Positions 17,598 through 26,972 of a DNA stretch of 64,000 nt are shown here, one piece after another. The stretch is from Oscillospiraceae bacterium. Its GTDB lineage: Bacteria; Bacillota; Clostridia; Oscillospirales; Acutalibacteraceae. A model generated the notes under the pieces. The model searched no databases, had not been told where the DNA came from, and saw only the letters and a program-made list of their open reading frames with translations. The position numbers and the translations under genes are program-made. Location of the stretch: contig SVOG01000035.1 of NCBI GenBank assembly GCA_015066525.1, forward strand, positions 1 to 64,000, given 5' to 3'. Each line of letters begins with the position of its first letter. Positions within the stretch are counted from its first letter, which is position 1.

Positions 17598-18260
17598 TTA
17601 TACATATTTCAAAACATCCATAATATCCGTAATGACGGGGACGTCCGGGCGAAGGTCAACCCCTTCAAACCAGCCCCAGTTCATACGGATTGCCTGCATT
17701 CCCGCGGCAAGCGCGCCCTCGATATCGTTGACGGGATGGTCGCCGACATAGACGCATTCCTCGGGTTTGAGCCCGTGCTTTTCGGCAGCGTAGCGAAAGA
17801 GCGCGGGGTCCGGCTTATGGACGCCGACATCGCCGCTGACGACATTCCAGTCGAGATACGGCTTCAGTCCACTCATATCGAGCTTATGATTCTGCAGATA
17901 CGACGGTCCGTTCGTAATAACGCCCGTGATATATCCCCTCTTTTTCAGTTCTTTCAGAAGCGGAATCGAGTGCTCAAAAATCACATTGTGGTCGCCGAAG
18001 GTGGTGTCGTAATGCTGCGCGAGCTCCTCGGCTGCGGGCGCGTTCGTCCAGCCCCACATATCAATGAGTCCCTGATACCACTCGACACGGTTGACGTAAC
18101 CGCCCTTGCCGGTGATGCGCATATCCTCCTTGCACCGCTCAAGTTCTGCGCCCGTCACTTCGGGGCGAAACTGTGCAAAAAAGGTGTCCATATATCCTTC
18201 AAATGCAAGCGTTCTGTCCTGCAAGGTTTCGTCAAAATCAAATAATACTGCTTTTATCAT
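17598..18260 (-). CDS. HAD family hydrolase
   Basis: 220 aa; VLFDFDETL, ITNGPS, KPDPALF, VGDHPVNDIEGA motifs. Confidence 0.93.
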   Translation of the reverse strand: MIKAVLFDFDETLQDRTLAFEGYMDTFFAQFRPEVTGAELERCKEDMRITGKGGYVNRVEWYQGLIDMWGWTNAPAAEELAQHYDTTFGDHNVIFEHSIPLLKELKKRGYITGVITNGPSYLQNHKLDMSGLKPYLDWNVVSGDVGVHKPDPALFRYAAEKHGLKPEECVYVGDHPVNDIEGALAAGMQAIRMNWGWFEGVDLRPDVPVITDIMDVLKYV

Positions 18261-19038
18261 GCGTGAGTTGTTCCTTTAATTCCTCCACCGAGGCAAAGTG
18301 CATTTCGCCCCTGAGATATTTCACCAGTTCCAGCCTGACGACTCTGCCGTAAAGCGCGCCGTCAAAATCGAAAATGTTCGTCTCGGCAATCGGCTCGTCC
18401 ACCTGCCACGAGGGGCGTATACCGATATTCGTAAACGCCTTATAGCGCTTGCCGTCAATCAGCGCAAACGACTGATACACGCCGAATTTCGGCATCATCA
18501 GTCCCGCGGGGAGATGCTGATTTGCCGTCGGGAATCCGATGGTCCTGCCCCGCGCGTCGCCGTGCTCCACGACGCTCTCGAAGGTAAAGGGATAGCCGAG
18601 CATTTCGTTCGCCTTTTCTATCTCGCCGTCGCGAATGCACGCACGGATACGGCTCGAGCTGATGGGCGCGCCCTCAAAGTCCTGATGCTCGAGAATACGC
18701 ACCCAGACATCGCGCTCTTCGAGCATACGGCGCAGGTCAAACGCCGACCATTTTGCGCCCTTTCCGAAGCGGAAATTATACCCGCAAAGCAGCATCTCGG
18801 CGCCGAGTTCGTCAATCAGAATACCGTTGACAAATTCGTCGGCTGAAAGGTTTTTAATTGTATCAAAATCGGCAAATACCGCGTTTGGAAACCGCTCCTC
18901 AAAAATGCTCTTTTGCAGGAGAGAAAATCGGTTATTGACGCAGTAAATCGTAACATCCTTCGCGCCCGTCACAACGGTTTTATGCGCGAGATGCATACCG
19001 TCAAAGTCGCCGAGGGCGACCGCTTTTCTTCTATCCAT
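18238..19038 (-). CDS. ribF: Bifunctional riboflavin kinase/FAD synthetase
   Basis: 266 aa; ALGDFDGMHLAH, SSSRIR, GRTIGFPTAN motifs; follows truB. Confidence 0.92.
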   Translation of the reverse strand: MDRRKAVALGDFDGMHLAHKTVVTGAKDVTIYCVNNRFSLLQKSIFEERFPNAVFADFDTIKNLSADEFVNGILIDELGAEMLLCGYNFRFGKGAKWSAFDLRRMLEERDVWVRILEHQDFEGAPISSSRIRACIRDGEIEKANEMLGYPFTFESVVEHGDARGRTIGFPTANQHLPAGLMMPKFGVYQSFALIDGKRYKAFTNIGIRPSWQVDEPIAETNIFDFDGALYGRVVRLELVKYLRGEMHFASVEELKEQLTHDKSSII

Positions 19039-19039
19039 A

Positions 19040-19933
19040 TCACTGATTGCGGGGCAGAAGGCGCAGCGGTTTCAAATCGCCGTCCTCGCTCCGTCCGAGA
19101 CCGAGAAAATCACCGTTTTCACCAAAAACCGTATAGATTTCTCCGTCCTCTGTCTTAGTCTTAATTCTCTGAAGGTCCAGTTCGCCGCCGTTTGAAAAAC
19201 GCCGCGTCTGTGCCTCGCTGACTTGAATGCTACGATACGCCGAAAGCGCTGCTTCGGTGCTGATGAGAACGCTGTCAAACGGGGCGTTTTCATCGCGCAT
19301 TTGCTGCAATTCTTCCAGCGTCACACAGTCCGCAAGCGTAAAACCGCACGCCTGCGTTCTGCACAGTTTTGTCATCACGGCGCCGCAGCCGAGCGCGTCG
19401 CCGATATCGGCAATGAGCGAGCGGATATAGGTGCCCTTGGAGCAGAGCACATCGAGCGTATATTCGCCGTCCTTTTCGCCGATAAATGCGAGTTTTTTTA
19501 TCTCTATTTCGCAGGGTTTTCGCTCTACCTCCACGCCCTGACGCGCGAGCTCATAGAGGCGCACGCCGTCCACGGATTTCGCGCTGAACATCGGGGGATA
19601 CTGCAGAATTTTTCCCGTAAAATCGGGCAAAACACGCTGAATATCCGCCGCGCCGAGCGCCGTTTCGCACTCCGTGAGCACCTTGCCCGTAATATCGAGC
19701 GTATCGGTGGTTTTGCCGAGCACAAACGAGGCGCGGTAGCCCTTATCACTGTCGGGCAAAAAGTTGAGGAAGCGCGTCGCATTGCCGACCATCACGGGTA
19801 AAACGCCCGTCGCCATCGGGTCAAGCGTACCCGTATGTCCCGCCTTTTTCGTGCGCGTAATCCCGCGCACCTTTGCCACGACGCCGAAGGAGGTGATGTC
19901 CTGCGGTTTATTGATGCAGATAATTCCGTTCAT
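19040..19933 (-). CDS. truB: tRNA pseudouridine(55) synthase
   Basis: MNGIICINKPQDITSF; KKAGHTGTLDPMATGVLPV; CSKGTYIRSL. Confidence 0.97.
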   Translation of the reverse strand: MNGIICINKPQDITSFGVVAKVRGITRTKKAGHTGTLDPMATGVLPVMVGNATRFLNFLPDSDKGYRASFVLGKTTDTLDITGKVLTECETALGAADIQRVLPDFTGKILQYPPMFSAKSVDGVRLYELARQGVEVERKPCEIEIKKLAFIGEKDGEYTLDVLCSKGTYIRSLIADIGDALGCGAVMTKLCRTQACGFTLADCVTLEELQQMRDENAPFDSVLISTEAALSAYRSIQVSEAQTRRFSNGGELDLQRIKTKTEDGEIYTVFGENGDFLGLGRSEDGDLKPLRLLPRNQ

Positions 19934-19950
19934 ATTATCTTACCTTATTG

Positions 19951-19998
19951 CCTTCCCCCTCGGGGGAAGGTGGCTGCCGAAGGCAGTCGGATGAGGGG
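19951..19998. repeat. Copy 2 of two-hairpin intergenic repeat
   Basis: ccttccccctcgggggaaggtggctgccgaaggcagtcggatgagggg. Confidence 0.85.
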
Positions 19999-20002
19999 AT
20001 AG

Positions 20003-20959
20003 TTATACCGATAGCATTTCACTCGCTTTTTCGACCAGCATTTTCTCGGCATCCTCGACGCCGCAGTCGAAGCGGCACGCCGCCGCCTGCTTATGTCCGC
20101 CGCCACCGAATGCCGCCGCAAGCTCGGCAGCGTTCACGCTGTCCAGCGTTCTGATGGAGCATTTGCAGGTGCCGTCGGGCTTTTCACGGAAGGTCAGTCC
20201 GACCTCCACGCCCTCAATCTGGCGTGTCAGCGGTGCAATCGCATCGGTCTCCTGCTCGGACGAGCCCGTCCTCGCATACATATCCTGCGTAATCTTAATG
20301 ACGCAGATGCGGTCGTCATCATAAAAGCGCATCCCCTCAATCGCGAGACGCTCAAGAGCGGCATAGGTGCGCGTCTTGGACTCGAACATCACGCGGTTAA
20401 TCGTGCCGTTATCTGCGCCGAGGTCGACGAGCTCCGCCGCCGCGCGGTAGGTATTGGAGGTCGTGCTCGCATAGCGGAAACAGCCCGTATCGGTGGAAAT
20501 ACCGATAAACAGGGCGTTCGCCATCGGTTTATCAATTTTTACCTTCAGCGCTTTAATGACCTTCAGCACGGTCTCGCACGCTGCCGCCGCATCCGCATTC
20601 AGGAGCAGATACTTCGCATAGCCGGTGTTGGTGCCGTGGTGGTCGATGCACATATCAATCCTGCCGCTGTACTGCTCGGCAAGGTCGCCGAGGAGATTCT
20701 CAGTCGCGACATCCACCGCGACAATAAACTCCTCCTCGAACGCCTCGCAGCACGCAAGACTGCCGTCAATCAAATTAAGATATTTCGGTAAAAACTCATC
20801 TGCGCAGATGACTCTCGCCTTCTTGCCGAGCTTCTTCAGGGCAAGGCAGAGCGCAAAACTGCCGCCGACGGTATCGCCGTCGGGGTGAGCGTGGGCAAGG
20901 ATAAGGATATTGTCCTGCTCCTTCAGTATCTGCGCACATTTTTCTACATTAATCTTCAT
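20003..20959 (-). CDS. nrnA: DHH/DHHA1 phosphoesterase (NrnA-like)
   Basis: LAHAHPDGDTVGG, DVATENLLG, CIDHHGTN, GGGHKQAAAC motifs; start ATG 20959 rather than the longer ORF start. Confidence 0.9.
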   Translation of the reverse strand: MKINVEKCAQILKEQDNILILAHAHPDGDTVGGSFALCLALKKLGKKARVICADEFLPKYLNLIDGSLACCEAFEEEFIVAVDVATENLLGDLAEQYSGRIDMCIDHHGTNTGYAKYLLLNADAAAACETVLKVIKALKVKIDKPMANALFIGISTDTGCFRYASTTSNTYRAAAELVDLGADNGTINRVMFESKTRTYAALERLAIEGMRFYDDDRICVIKITQDMYARTGSSEQETDAIAPLTRQIEGVEVGLTFREKPDGTCKCSIRTLDSVNAAELAAAFGGGGHKQAAACRFDCGVEDAEKMLVEKASEMLSV

Positions 20960-21302
20960 TTTTCTCCTCAATGCTTCTGAGCTTATCGAAAAGCTCGAAG
21001 CCCTTTTCAATAGATGTGTCGGCGACGAAACGCAGTTCGGGCGTCTTGCGCAGGTGCAGGCTCTCGCCGAGCCGCCTTCTGATAAAGCCCGCGGCAGCCT
21101 TGAGTCCCTTGACGGACTCCCTGGCAACCTCCTCGCCCTCCAGTGCCGATACATATATCTTTGCATAACTCAAATCGCCGCTGACATCGACTTTTACAAT
21201 GCTGAGCATACTGCTGACGCGCGGGTCCTTGACCTCGCGCAGAATCGCCGTGAGCTCGCGCTTGATGTCCTCGGTAATTCTGTCAATTCTGTAACTTGGC
21301 AT
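20949..21302 (-). CDS. rbfA: 30S ribosome-binding factor A
   Basis: RIDRITEDIKRELTAILREVKDPRVS...; between infB and nrnA. Confidence 0.95.
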   Translation of the reverse strand: MPSYRIDRITEDIKRELTAILREVKDPRVSSMLSIVKVDVSGDLSYAKIYVSALEGEEVARESVKGLKAAAGFIRRRLGESLHLRKTPELRFVADTSIEKGFELFDKLRSIEEKNED

Positions 21303-21445
21303 AAATACCTCCGTAAATTATGAATTACGAGTTACGAATTACGAATGAACGGTGCTGCGCACGGCAATTATATACGGAGCGTCGAGGTCGCCGCTCCCTA
21401 CAATGATTGTCTAAGCGTAGCGCGTCACATAAATTCATCATTCAG

Positions 21446-23806
21446 TTAGTCTCTGTATTCCTCTACAATATACGCCTCGAGGATATCGCCCTGCTGGATA
21501 TCGTCGAATCCCTTAAGCGAGATACCGCACTCGTAACCGGAGGAAACTTCCTTGACCTCGTCCTTAAATCTCTTGAGGTTGGCAAGTTCCACATCGGCAA
21601 TCTGCTTGCCGCCGCGGATGACGCGGACTTTACCGTCGCGCTTGATATTACCCGAGGTAACGAGTGAGCCTGCGATGGTGCCGGCGGAGGAAATCTTATA
21701 AACCTCGCGTACTTCAACGGTACCGGTGTCCACATCACGGTACTTCGGTGCACGCATACCGCGCATCGCATTCTCAATATCCTCAATCGCATCATAGATG
21801 ATGTCGTATGTCTTAATTTCAATACCGTCGCGCTCTGCATTATCCTTCGCAACGGGGTCAACGCCGATATTAAAGCCGACGATAATCGCGTTCGACGCGG
21901 CAGCGAGCATAACGTCGCTCTCGCTGACGGTACCGACGGCGCCGTGGATAATCTTCACGCGCACTTCGTCGTTTTCAATCTTGAGAAGGGACTGCTTAAC
22001 CGCCTCAACGGAGCCCTGTACGTCCGCTTTGACAACAATGTTCAGTTCCTTAAGTTCGCCCTCCTGGAGGGTGTCAAAGAGGGTGTCGAGGGTAACCTTC
22101 TGGAATGCCTTGAATTCCTCTTCCTTCGCCTCCTCCTTACGCTGCTCGACAAGGCGGCGCGCAAGTTTTTCATCGCTGACGGCGTTGAATAAATCGCCGC
22201 TCATCGGCGCGGAGTCGAGACCCATAATCTCTACGGGTACGGACGGACCGGCGGCATTAATCTTCTTGCCGCGGTAGTCGGTCATCGCGCGGACCTTGCC
22301 GACCGCGGTTCCGGCAATAATGACGTCGCCGGATTTCAGCGTACCGTTCTGGACAAGCAGGGTTGCAATCGGGCCTCTGCCCTTATCGAGTTTTGCCTCG
22401 ATGACAACACCCTTTGCCGAGCGGTCGGGATTCGCCTTGAGTTCGCACATCTCAGCCACGAGGTTGATGGTATCGAGCAGTTTATCAATACCCATCTTCG
22501 TCTTAGCCGAAACGGGAACACAGATAACATCGCCGCCCCACTGCTCGGGAACGAGATTGTGCTCGGTGAGCTGCTGCATCACCTTATCGGGATTAGCGCC
22601 CTCTTTATCCATCTTATTAATCGCGACGATAATCTCAACGCCCGCCGCTTTCGCGTGGTTGATAGCCTCAACGGTCTGCGGCATAATACCGTCGTCCGCT
22701 GCTACTACGAGCACGGCGATATCGGTCGCCATTGCGCCGCGGGCACGCATCGCGGTAAAGGCAGCGTGACCGGGGGTGTCGAGGAATGTAATCTTATCAT
22801 TATTCGGTGTGGTAACCTGGTACGCACCGATAGCCTGGGTAATACCGCCCGCCTCGGTCGAGGTGACGTCCGTATTACGGATGGCGTCAAGAATCGAGGT
22901 CTTACCGTGGTCAACGTGACCCATAACGCAGACGACGGGGCAACGCGCGATTGCGTTCTCATCGTTTTCGTCCTCTTCCTCGATAATCTGCTCCTCGATG
23001 GAAACAACAACTTCCTTCTCCACCTTTGCGCCGAGTTCGGTACCGACAATTTCGGCGGTTTCGAAGTCGATAACCTCGTTCACGGTTACCATCATACCGA
23101 GCTTCATCAGCTCCTTGATAACCTCGGTAGCGGTGATACGAAGCAGGGAGGCAAGTTCGCCGACGGTAATCTCCTCGGGTACCTCAATCTTAATCTGCTG
23201 CTTCTTACGCTGCTCGGCAATACGGGCAAGGCGCTGTGCCTCGGTCTCCTTCTTGCGCGAAACAGGTCTCTTCTTTCTGTACTGCTTAGACTTCTGGTTG
23301 AGCTTCTGCTTCTTCTGATTGTCGTTATAATTGCTTGCGGGAGCGATGTCCTCATACTTCTGGTTGTACTTCTCGAGTTCCACCGTATTCGCTCTCGTAT
23401 CAATGCGGCGCACCTCGCCCTTCGTTCTTGCCTGCGGAGTCTGGGTCGCCTTTTTCTTTGCCTTTTCCTCAGCGCGCTTCGCCGCCTGCTCCGCCATCTG
23501 GAGAATCGCCGCCTGGCTCTGGTGCTTCTTCGCCTTGGAGTCGCTCTTTTCCTTCTTTACGGCAGGCTTCTTCTCCGCCTTCTTCTCCTGCGGTTTGCGG
23601 GAGGCAAAGTACGCGTCGAAGTTCTCTACGCTGTTCTCCTGTGTAATTTTATCAAAAAGGACATTGAGGTCGCCTTCCTCGAGTACGGTGGACGGCTTCT
23701 TCGCCGGTCCCTCGCAGTATTCGGAAAGAATTTTGACAATATCCTTGCTCTGTTTGCCGAAGTCCTTGGCGACATCGGAAACCTTCACTTTAATCAGCAT
23801 AAGCAT
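21446..23806 (-). CDS. infB: Translation initiation factor IF-2
   Basis: 786 aa; [37 protein letters not shown]; Lys-rich N-terminus. Confidence 0.98.
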   Translation of the reverse strand: MLMLIKVKVSDVAKDFGKQSKDIVKILSEYCEGPAKKPSTVLEEGDLNVLFDKITQENSVENFDAYFASRKPQEKKAEKKPAVKKEKSDSKAKKHQSQAAILQMAEQAAKRAEEKAKKKATQTPQARTKGEVRRIDTRANTVELEKYNQKYEDIAPASNYNDNQKKQKLNQKSKQYRKKRPVSRKKETEAQRLARIAEQRKKQQIKIEVPEEITVGELASLLRITATEVIKELMKLGMMVTVNEVIDFETAEIVGTELGAKVEKEVVVSIEEQIIEEEDENDENAIARCPVVCVMGHVDHGKTSILDAIRNTDVTSTEAGGITQAIGAYQVTTPNNDKITFLDTPGHAAFTAMRARGAMATDIAVLVVAADDGIMPQTVEAINHAKAAGVEIIVAINKMDKEGANPDKVMQQLTEHNLVPEQWGGDVICVPVSAKTKMGIDKLLDTINLVAEMCELKANPDRSAKGVVIEAKLDKGRGPIATLLVQNGTLKSGDVIIAGTAVGKVRAMTDYRGKKINAAGPSVPVEIMGLDSAPMSGDLFNAVSDEKLARRLVEQRKEEAKEEEFKAFQKVTLDTLFDTLQEGELKELNIVVKADVQGSVEAVKQSLLKIENDEVRVKIIHGAVGTVSESDVMLAAASNAIIVGFNIGVDPVAKDNAERDGIEIKTYDIIYDAIEDIENAMRGMRAPKYRDVDTGTVEVREVYKISSAGTIAGSLVTSGNIKRDGKVRVIRGGKQIADVELANLKRFKDEVKEVSSGYECGISLKGFDDIQQGDILEAYIVEEYRD

Positions 23807-24119
23807 TTTCCTCCTTGATTAGTTCAGTAATTCTCGCGGAAAAATTCATATCATTCACGGTGAGTACACCTGCTTTATACCCGAGCAGACGGTGGATATC
23901 GTTTATCGTCTCGTCTATTCTTATGCAGGGGGGCTGATTTTTGGCACCGGCGGCGGCTCTTTCAAATTCCGCCGCAAGCCTCTCGGAAACGTCACTCGCT
24001 AAAATGACCGCCTGCGCCTTGCCTTGCCTTACGGCGAGGAGCGCCATATCGTGCCCCATTGACAGTCTGCCGGCACGGCGCGCCATACCGAGCATCTGCA
24101 TGTACTTCTTACTGTTCAT
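23790..24119 (-). CDS. L7Ae/L30e-family ribosomal protein (YlxQ-like)
   Basis: MNSKKYMQMLGMARRAGRLSMGHDMALLAVRQGKAQAVILASDVS; between ylxR and infB. Confidence 0.88.
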   Translation of the reverse strand: MNSKKYMQMLGMARRAGRLSMGHDMALLAVRQGKAQAVILASDVSERLAAEFERAAAGAKNQPPCIRIDETINDIHRLLGYKAGVLTVNDMNFSARITELIKEENAYAD

Positions 24120-24378
24120 TCGTGATTTCTTCTTCCATCTTATCGTAAACACCGTCGTCAATCTTTGTGTCAAATGCACGCTCAAAGGCTCTCTTCTTCC
24201 TGGCTTTTCGAAGGCAGTCCGCATTCTTGCAGACATAGGCGCCCCTGCCGGATTTTTTGCCCGTGAGGTCAAGACTAATTTCACCTTCGGGAGATTTCAC
24301 GACACGCACAAGGGTGCGCTTATCGAACATCTCGCCGCAGCCGGTGCACATTCTCATCGGTATTTTCTTAGGCTTCAT
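24109..24378 (-). CDS. ylxR: YlxR family RNA-binding protein (RnpM)
   Basis: 89 aa; MKPKKIPMRMCTGCGEMFDKRTLVRVVK; GRGAYVCKNADCLRKA. Confidence 0.93.
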   Translation of the reverse strand: MKPKKIPMRMCTGCGEMFDKRTLVRVVKSPEGEISLDLTGKKSGRGAYVCKNADCLRKARKKRAFERAFDTKIDDGVYDKMEEEITNEQ

Positions 24379-24381
24379 TAT

Positions 24382-25431
24382 TTAACCCTCGTAGAAACCC
24401 GACTCAGGCTTGATGTCGATTTTCCAGCCTGTGAGTTTCGCAGCAAGGCGAACGTTCTGTCCCTTGTTACCGATAGCGAGGGAGAGCTGGTCGTCCGGCA
24501 CGGTGGCGCGGCAGGACTTCGCACTCTCGTCGAGAATCTCCACGCTGACAACATCCGACGGCGCAAGCGCTGCCGCTACAAATTCAGCGGGGTCCTCGTC
24601 ATATTTCACGATATCAATCTTTTCGCCGCCGAGCGCGTCAACGATATTCGACACACGCTGTCCTCTCGGACCGATGCAGGAGCCGACGGGGTCGACGTCG
24701 TCCTCCTTGGAGTAAACGGCAATCTTCGTTCTGCTGCCCGCCTCACGGGAGACGGACTTAATCTCAATCGTGCCGTCGAAAATCTCGGGCACTTCGGTTT
24801 CAAAAAGTCTGCGCACAAGTCCGGGATGGGTACGCGAAATCATAATCTTCGGTCCCTTATTGCCCTCTTTGACATCGACGACGAAAATCTTAATGGTTTC
24901 GCCCTCGTAGAACTCTTCGCCCGGTACCTGCTCCGCTCTCGGGAGAATTGCCTCGTTCTTGCCGATTTCAAGAGTGGCGTTGCCGGTCATCGGGTCAATT
25001 CTGCTGACCTTTGCGGAGAGAAGCTCCTGATTCTTGCTCTGGAATTCCTTGAGCATCTGGCCGCGCTCCGCCTCGCGGATGCCCTGGCGGATAACGTGCT
25101 TCGCCGTCTGCGCAACGATTCTGCCGAAATTCTTTGTCTTAAGCGGGATGTCGATGGTCTTGCCAACCTTGGCAGACTTGCGAATCATCTGCGCCTGCTC
25201 GAGGGTCAGGTCGGTATCGGGGTCCTCGACTTCCTCGACGACGTTCTTGGTGACATAAACTTTAATCTTCTGCTTGTCGGGGTCGATATCACAATGCACG
25301 ATATCCTTGCCGCCGAAATCATGCTTTGCCGCAACGATGATGGCTGCAGAAATCTTTTCGTAAAGATAATCTGCGGGGATGCCCTTCTCTGCTTCAAGCA
25401 TCTTGACTGCTTCAAAAAACTCTTTGCTCAT
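24382..25431 (-). CDS. nusA: Transcription termination/antitermination protein NusA
   Basis: 349 aa; DPVGSCIGPRGQRVSNIVDALGGEKIDIVKYDEDP KH domain. Confidence 0.97.
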   Translation of the reverse strand: MSKEFFEAVKMLEAEKGIPADYLYEKISAAIIVAAKHDFGGKDIVHCDIDPDKQKIKVYVTKNVVEEVEDPDTDLTLEQAQMIRKSAKVGKTIDIPLKTKNFGRIVAQTAKHVIRQGIREAERGQMLKEFQSKNQELLSAKVSRIDPMTGNATLEIGKNEAILPRAEQVPGEEFYEGETIKIFVVDVKEGNKGPKIMISRTHPGLVRRLFETEVPEIFDGTIEIKSVSREAGSRTKIAVYSKEDDVDPVGSCIGPRGQRVSNIVDALGGEKIDIVKYDEDPAEFVAAALAPSDVVSVEILDESAKSCRATVPDDQLSLAIGNKGQNVRLAAKLTGWKIDIKPESGFYEG

Positions 25432-25463
25432 TTTTCCAAATCATTCCTTTCATCTGAATGTCG

Positions 25464-25943
25464 TTATACAAAATCATTGATATCAAAATCGTCGAGCTTG
25501 ACGAAATTCGTGTCCTTCTTATCAAAGGTCATCACTTTATCGTCCTGCAGCCTGACGGATATTTGCTTATCCTCAAAGGATATGAGTTCGCCCTTGAAAT
25601 CGCGTACGCCGTCAACGGGACGGATGGTGCGCAACATCACAGGAGCGCCGATATATTTTTGAAAATGCGCATCCTTTGTCAGTTCACGCTCCACGCCGGG
25701 GGAACTGATTTCGAGCATATAGTTCTGCGGTATCGGGTCCGCCTTGTCGAGCGGCTCGGAAACGGCGTGCGTCAAATCCACGCAGTCGTCGATATTGATA
25801 CCGCCCTCTTTGTCGATAAACACTCTGAGATACCACTGGCTGCCTTCCTTCTTAAAGGTGACGTCCCAGATATCCAGACCGAGTTCATCCGCAAAGGGCT
25901 TAATAATCTCCTCCACCCTCTGCACCGTGTTTGGCTTAGCCAA
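25464..25943 (-). CDS. rimP: Ribosome maturation factor RimP (probable TTG start)
   Basis: GLDIWDVTFKKEGSQWYLRVFIDKEGGINIDDC...EISSPGVERELT; TTG at 25943 preceded by SD-like AGGTG; the ORF upstream of it overlaps the leader hairpin. Confidence 0.9.
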   Translation of the reverse strand: MAKPNTVQRVEEIIKPFADELGLDIWDVTFKKEGSQWYLRVFIDKEGGINIDDCVDLTHAVSEPLDKADPIPQNYMLEISSPGVERELTKDAHFQKYIGAPVMLRTIRPVDGVRDFKGELISFEDKQISVRLQDDKVMTFDKKDTNFVKLDDFDINDFV

Positions 25944-25965
25944 ATCAATCACCTGCCATTTTAAC

Positions 25966-25992
25966 AAAAAGAAGCGGACCGCCTTGGTCCAC
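25966..25992 (-). promoter_or_regulatory. rimP leader terminator-like hairpin
   Basis: minus strand gtggacc-aaggc-ggtccgc followed by ttctttttg immediately 5' of rimP. Confidence 0.7.
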
Positions 25993-26022
25993 CTCACATT
26001 CGTTTGTATTCGTACATTGACT

Positions 26023-26050
26023 ATTATATATACTAATTTTTATTTGTCAA
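26023..26050 (-). promoter_or_regulatory. sigma-70-type promoter for rimP-nusA-infB operon
   Basis: minus strand TTGACA - 16 bp - TATAAT. Confidence 0.75.
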
Positions 26051-26070
26051 GTCTTTTTTATAAAAAATAG

Positions 26071-26091
26071 ACGGGAGGGCGCCCCTCCCGC
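26071..26091 (-). terminator. Terminator after membrane protein gene
   Basis: minus strand gcgggaggggcgccctcccgt followed by ctattttttata. Confidence 0.65.
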
Positions 26092-26098
26092 TTATGTA

Positions 26099-26860
26099 TT
26101 ATTCAGTTACTTTCTTGCTTTTCGCCAGCGCCACGGCATAAATCACAATCAGCGCAGCAAACAGGATAATCCAGCCGTAGAGGCTCTTGCTAATATGCTG
26201 GTCGGAAATCATATAGTAGCCGAGCTTGCCGATTTGGCGGAAAATATTGATGCCAAATGCAATAAACTCAAAGTATGCGGCAAAACGCATCGAATCCCTG
26301 CCGCACTTATAGGATACAGCCAGTATCACAAGCGCCGCAAGCGCGTAGCAGGCGTACTGCGTGAGAAACGGCAGAATCATACTGCCTGTCTTATACAGGA
26401 AATACTGACCGAAGAAGGCGGAAATATCATTCGCAAACGGCACCGCAAGAATCAAGAGCAGAATCGGAAGCGCTCTGATTTGGCGCGGTTTTTCCTGCGC
26501 GCAGTAGAATTTATAAATCAGTACCGCAAAGAGAATCTGCGTCATTTTCTGCACAATGAAATAAACCATTGACGCATCGGGTGCAATACCGGAAAGATAG
26601 GTAATATTCGGCGGCAACATCTTCAGCGCAAGCAGCGCCGCAAGGATGCCCATCAGCGAGCTGGTGCTCCTCGATACCAGGAAGTAAACCACCGCAACCA
26701 CCACCGTATACACCAGCGCACAGACAATGCCCGCCGTCTGAGAGGGGGTGATGCTTACCTCGAGAATCTTCTCGGCTGCCTGGGCGAGCACAATAAGAAT
26801 GACTGCGCCGAGGCAAATACTTTTATTTCTGTCGAGTTTCATTTTATCCATAAATCTCAT
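26099..26860 (-). CDS. Multi-pass membrane protein, unknown function
   Basis: 253 aa with multiple hydrophobic segments; start could be MDKMKLDRNKS a few codons in. Confidence 0.7.
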   Translation of the reverse strand: MRFMDKMKLDRNKSICLGAVILIVLAQAAEKILEVSITPSQTAGIVCALVYTVVVAVVYFLVSRSTSSLMGILAALLALKMLPPNITYLSGIAPDASMVYFIVQKMTQILFAVLIYKFYCAQEKPRQIRALPILLLILAVPFANDISAFFGQYFLYKTGSMILPFLTQYACYALAALVILAVSYKCGRDSMRFAAYFEFIAFGINIFRQIGKLGYYMISDQHISKSLYGWIILFAALIVIYAVALAKSKKVTE

Positions 26861-26906
26861 CTCCTGCTCCCTATTATAATAATTTTAACATTATTTGTCA
26901 ATAAGT

Positions 26907-26935
26907 TTGACATTTAACGCATTTGGTGATAAGAT
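26907..26935 (+). promoter_or_regulatory. sigma-70-type promoter for CobW gene
   Basis: TTGACA - 17 bp - TAAGAT. Confidence 0.75.
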
Positions 26936-26972
26936 ACTCAATTAGCAAAATGAATTATAAGAGGTGACTTTT

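Noticed and set aside
22559-23818. 419-aa plus-strand ORF
   Set aside because: Antisense shadow of infB; Leu/Arg-rich with no motif
23941-25662. 573-aa plus-strand ORF
   Set aside because: Antisense to ylxR/nusA/rimP, all recognised on the minus strand
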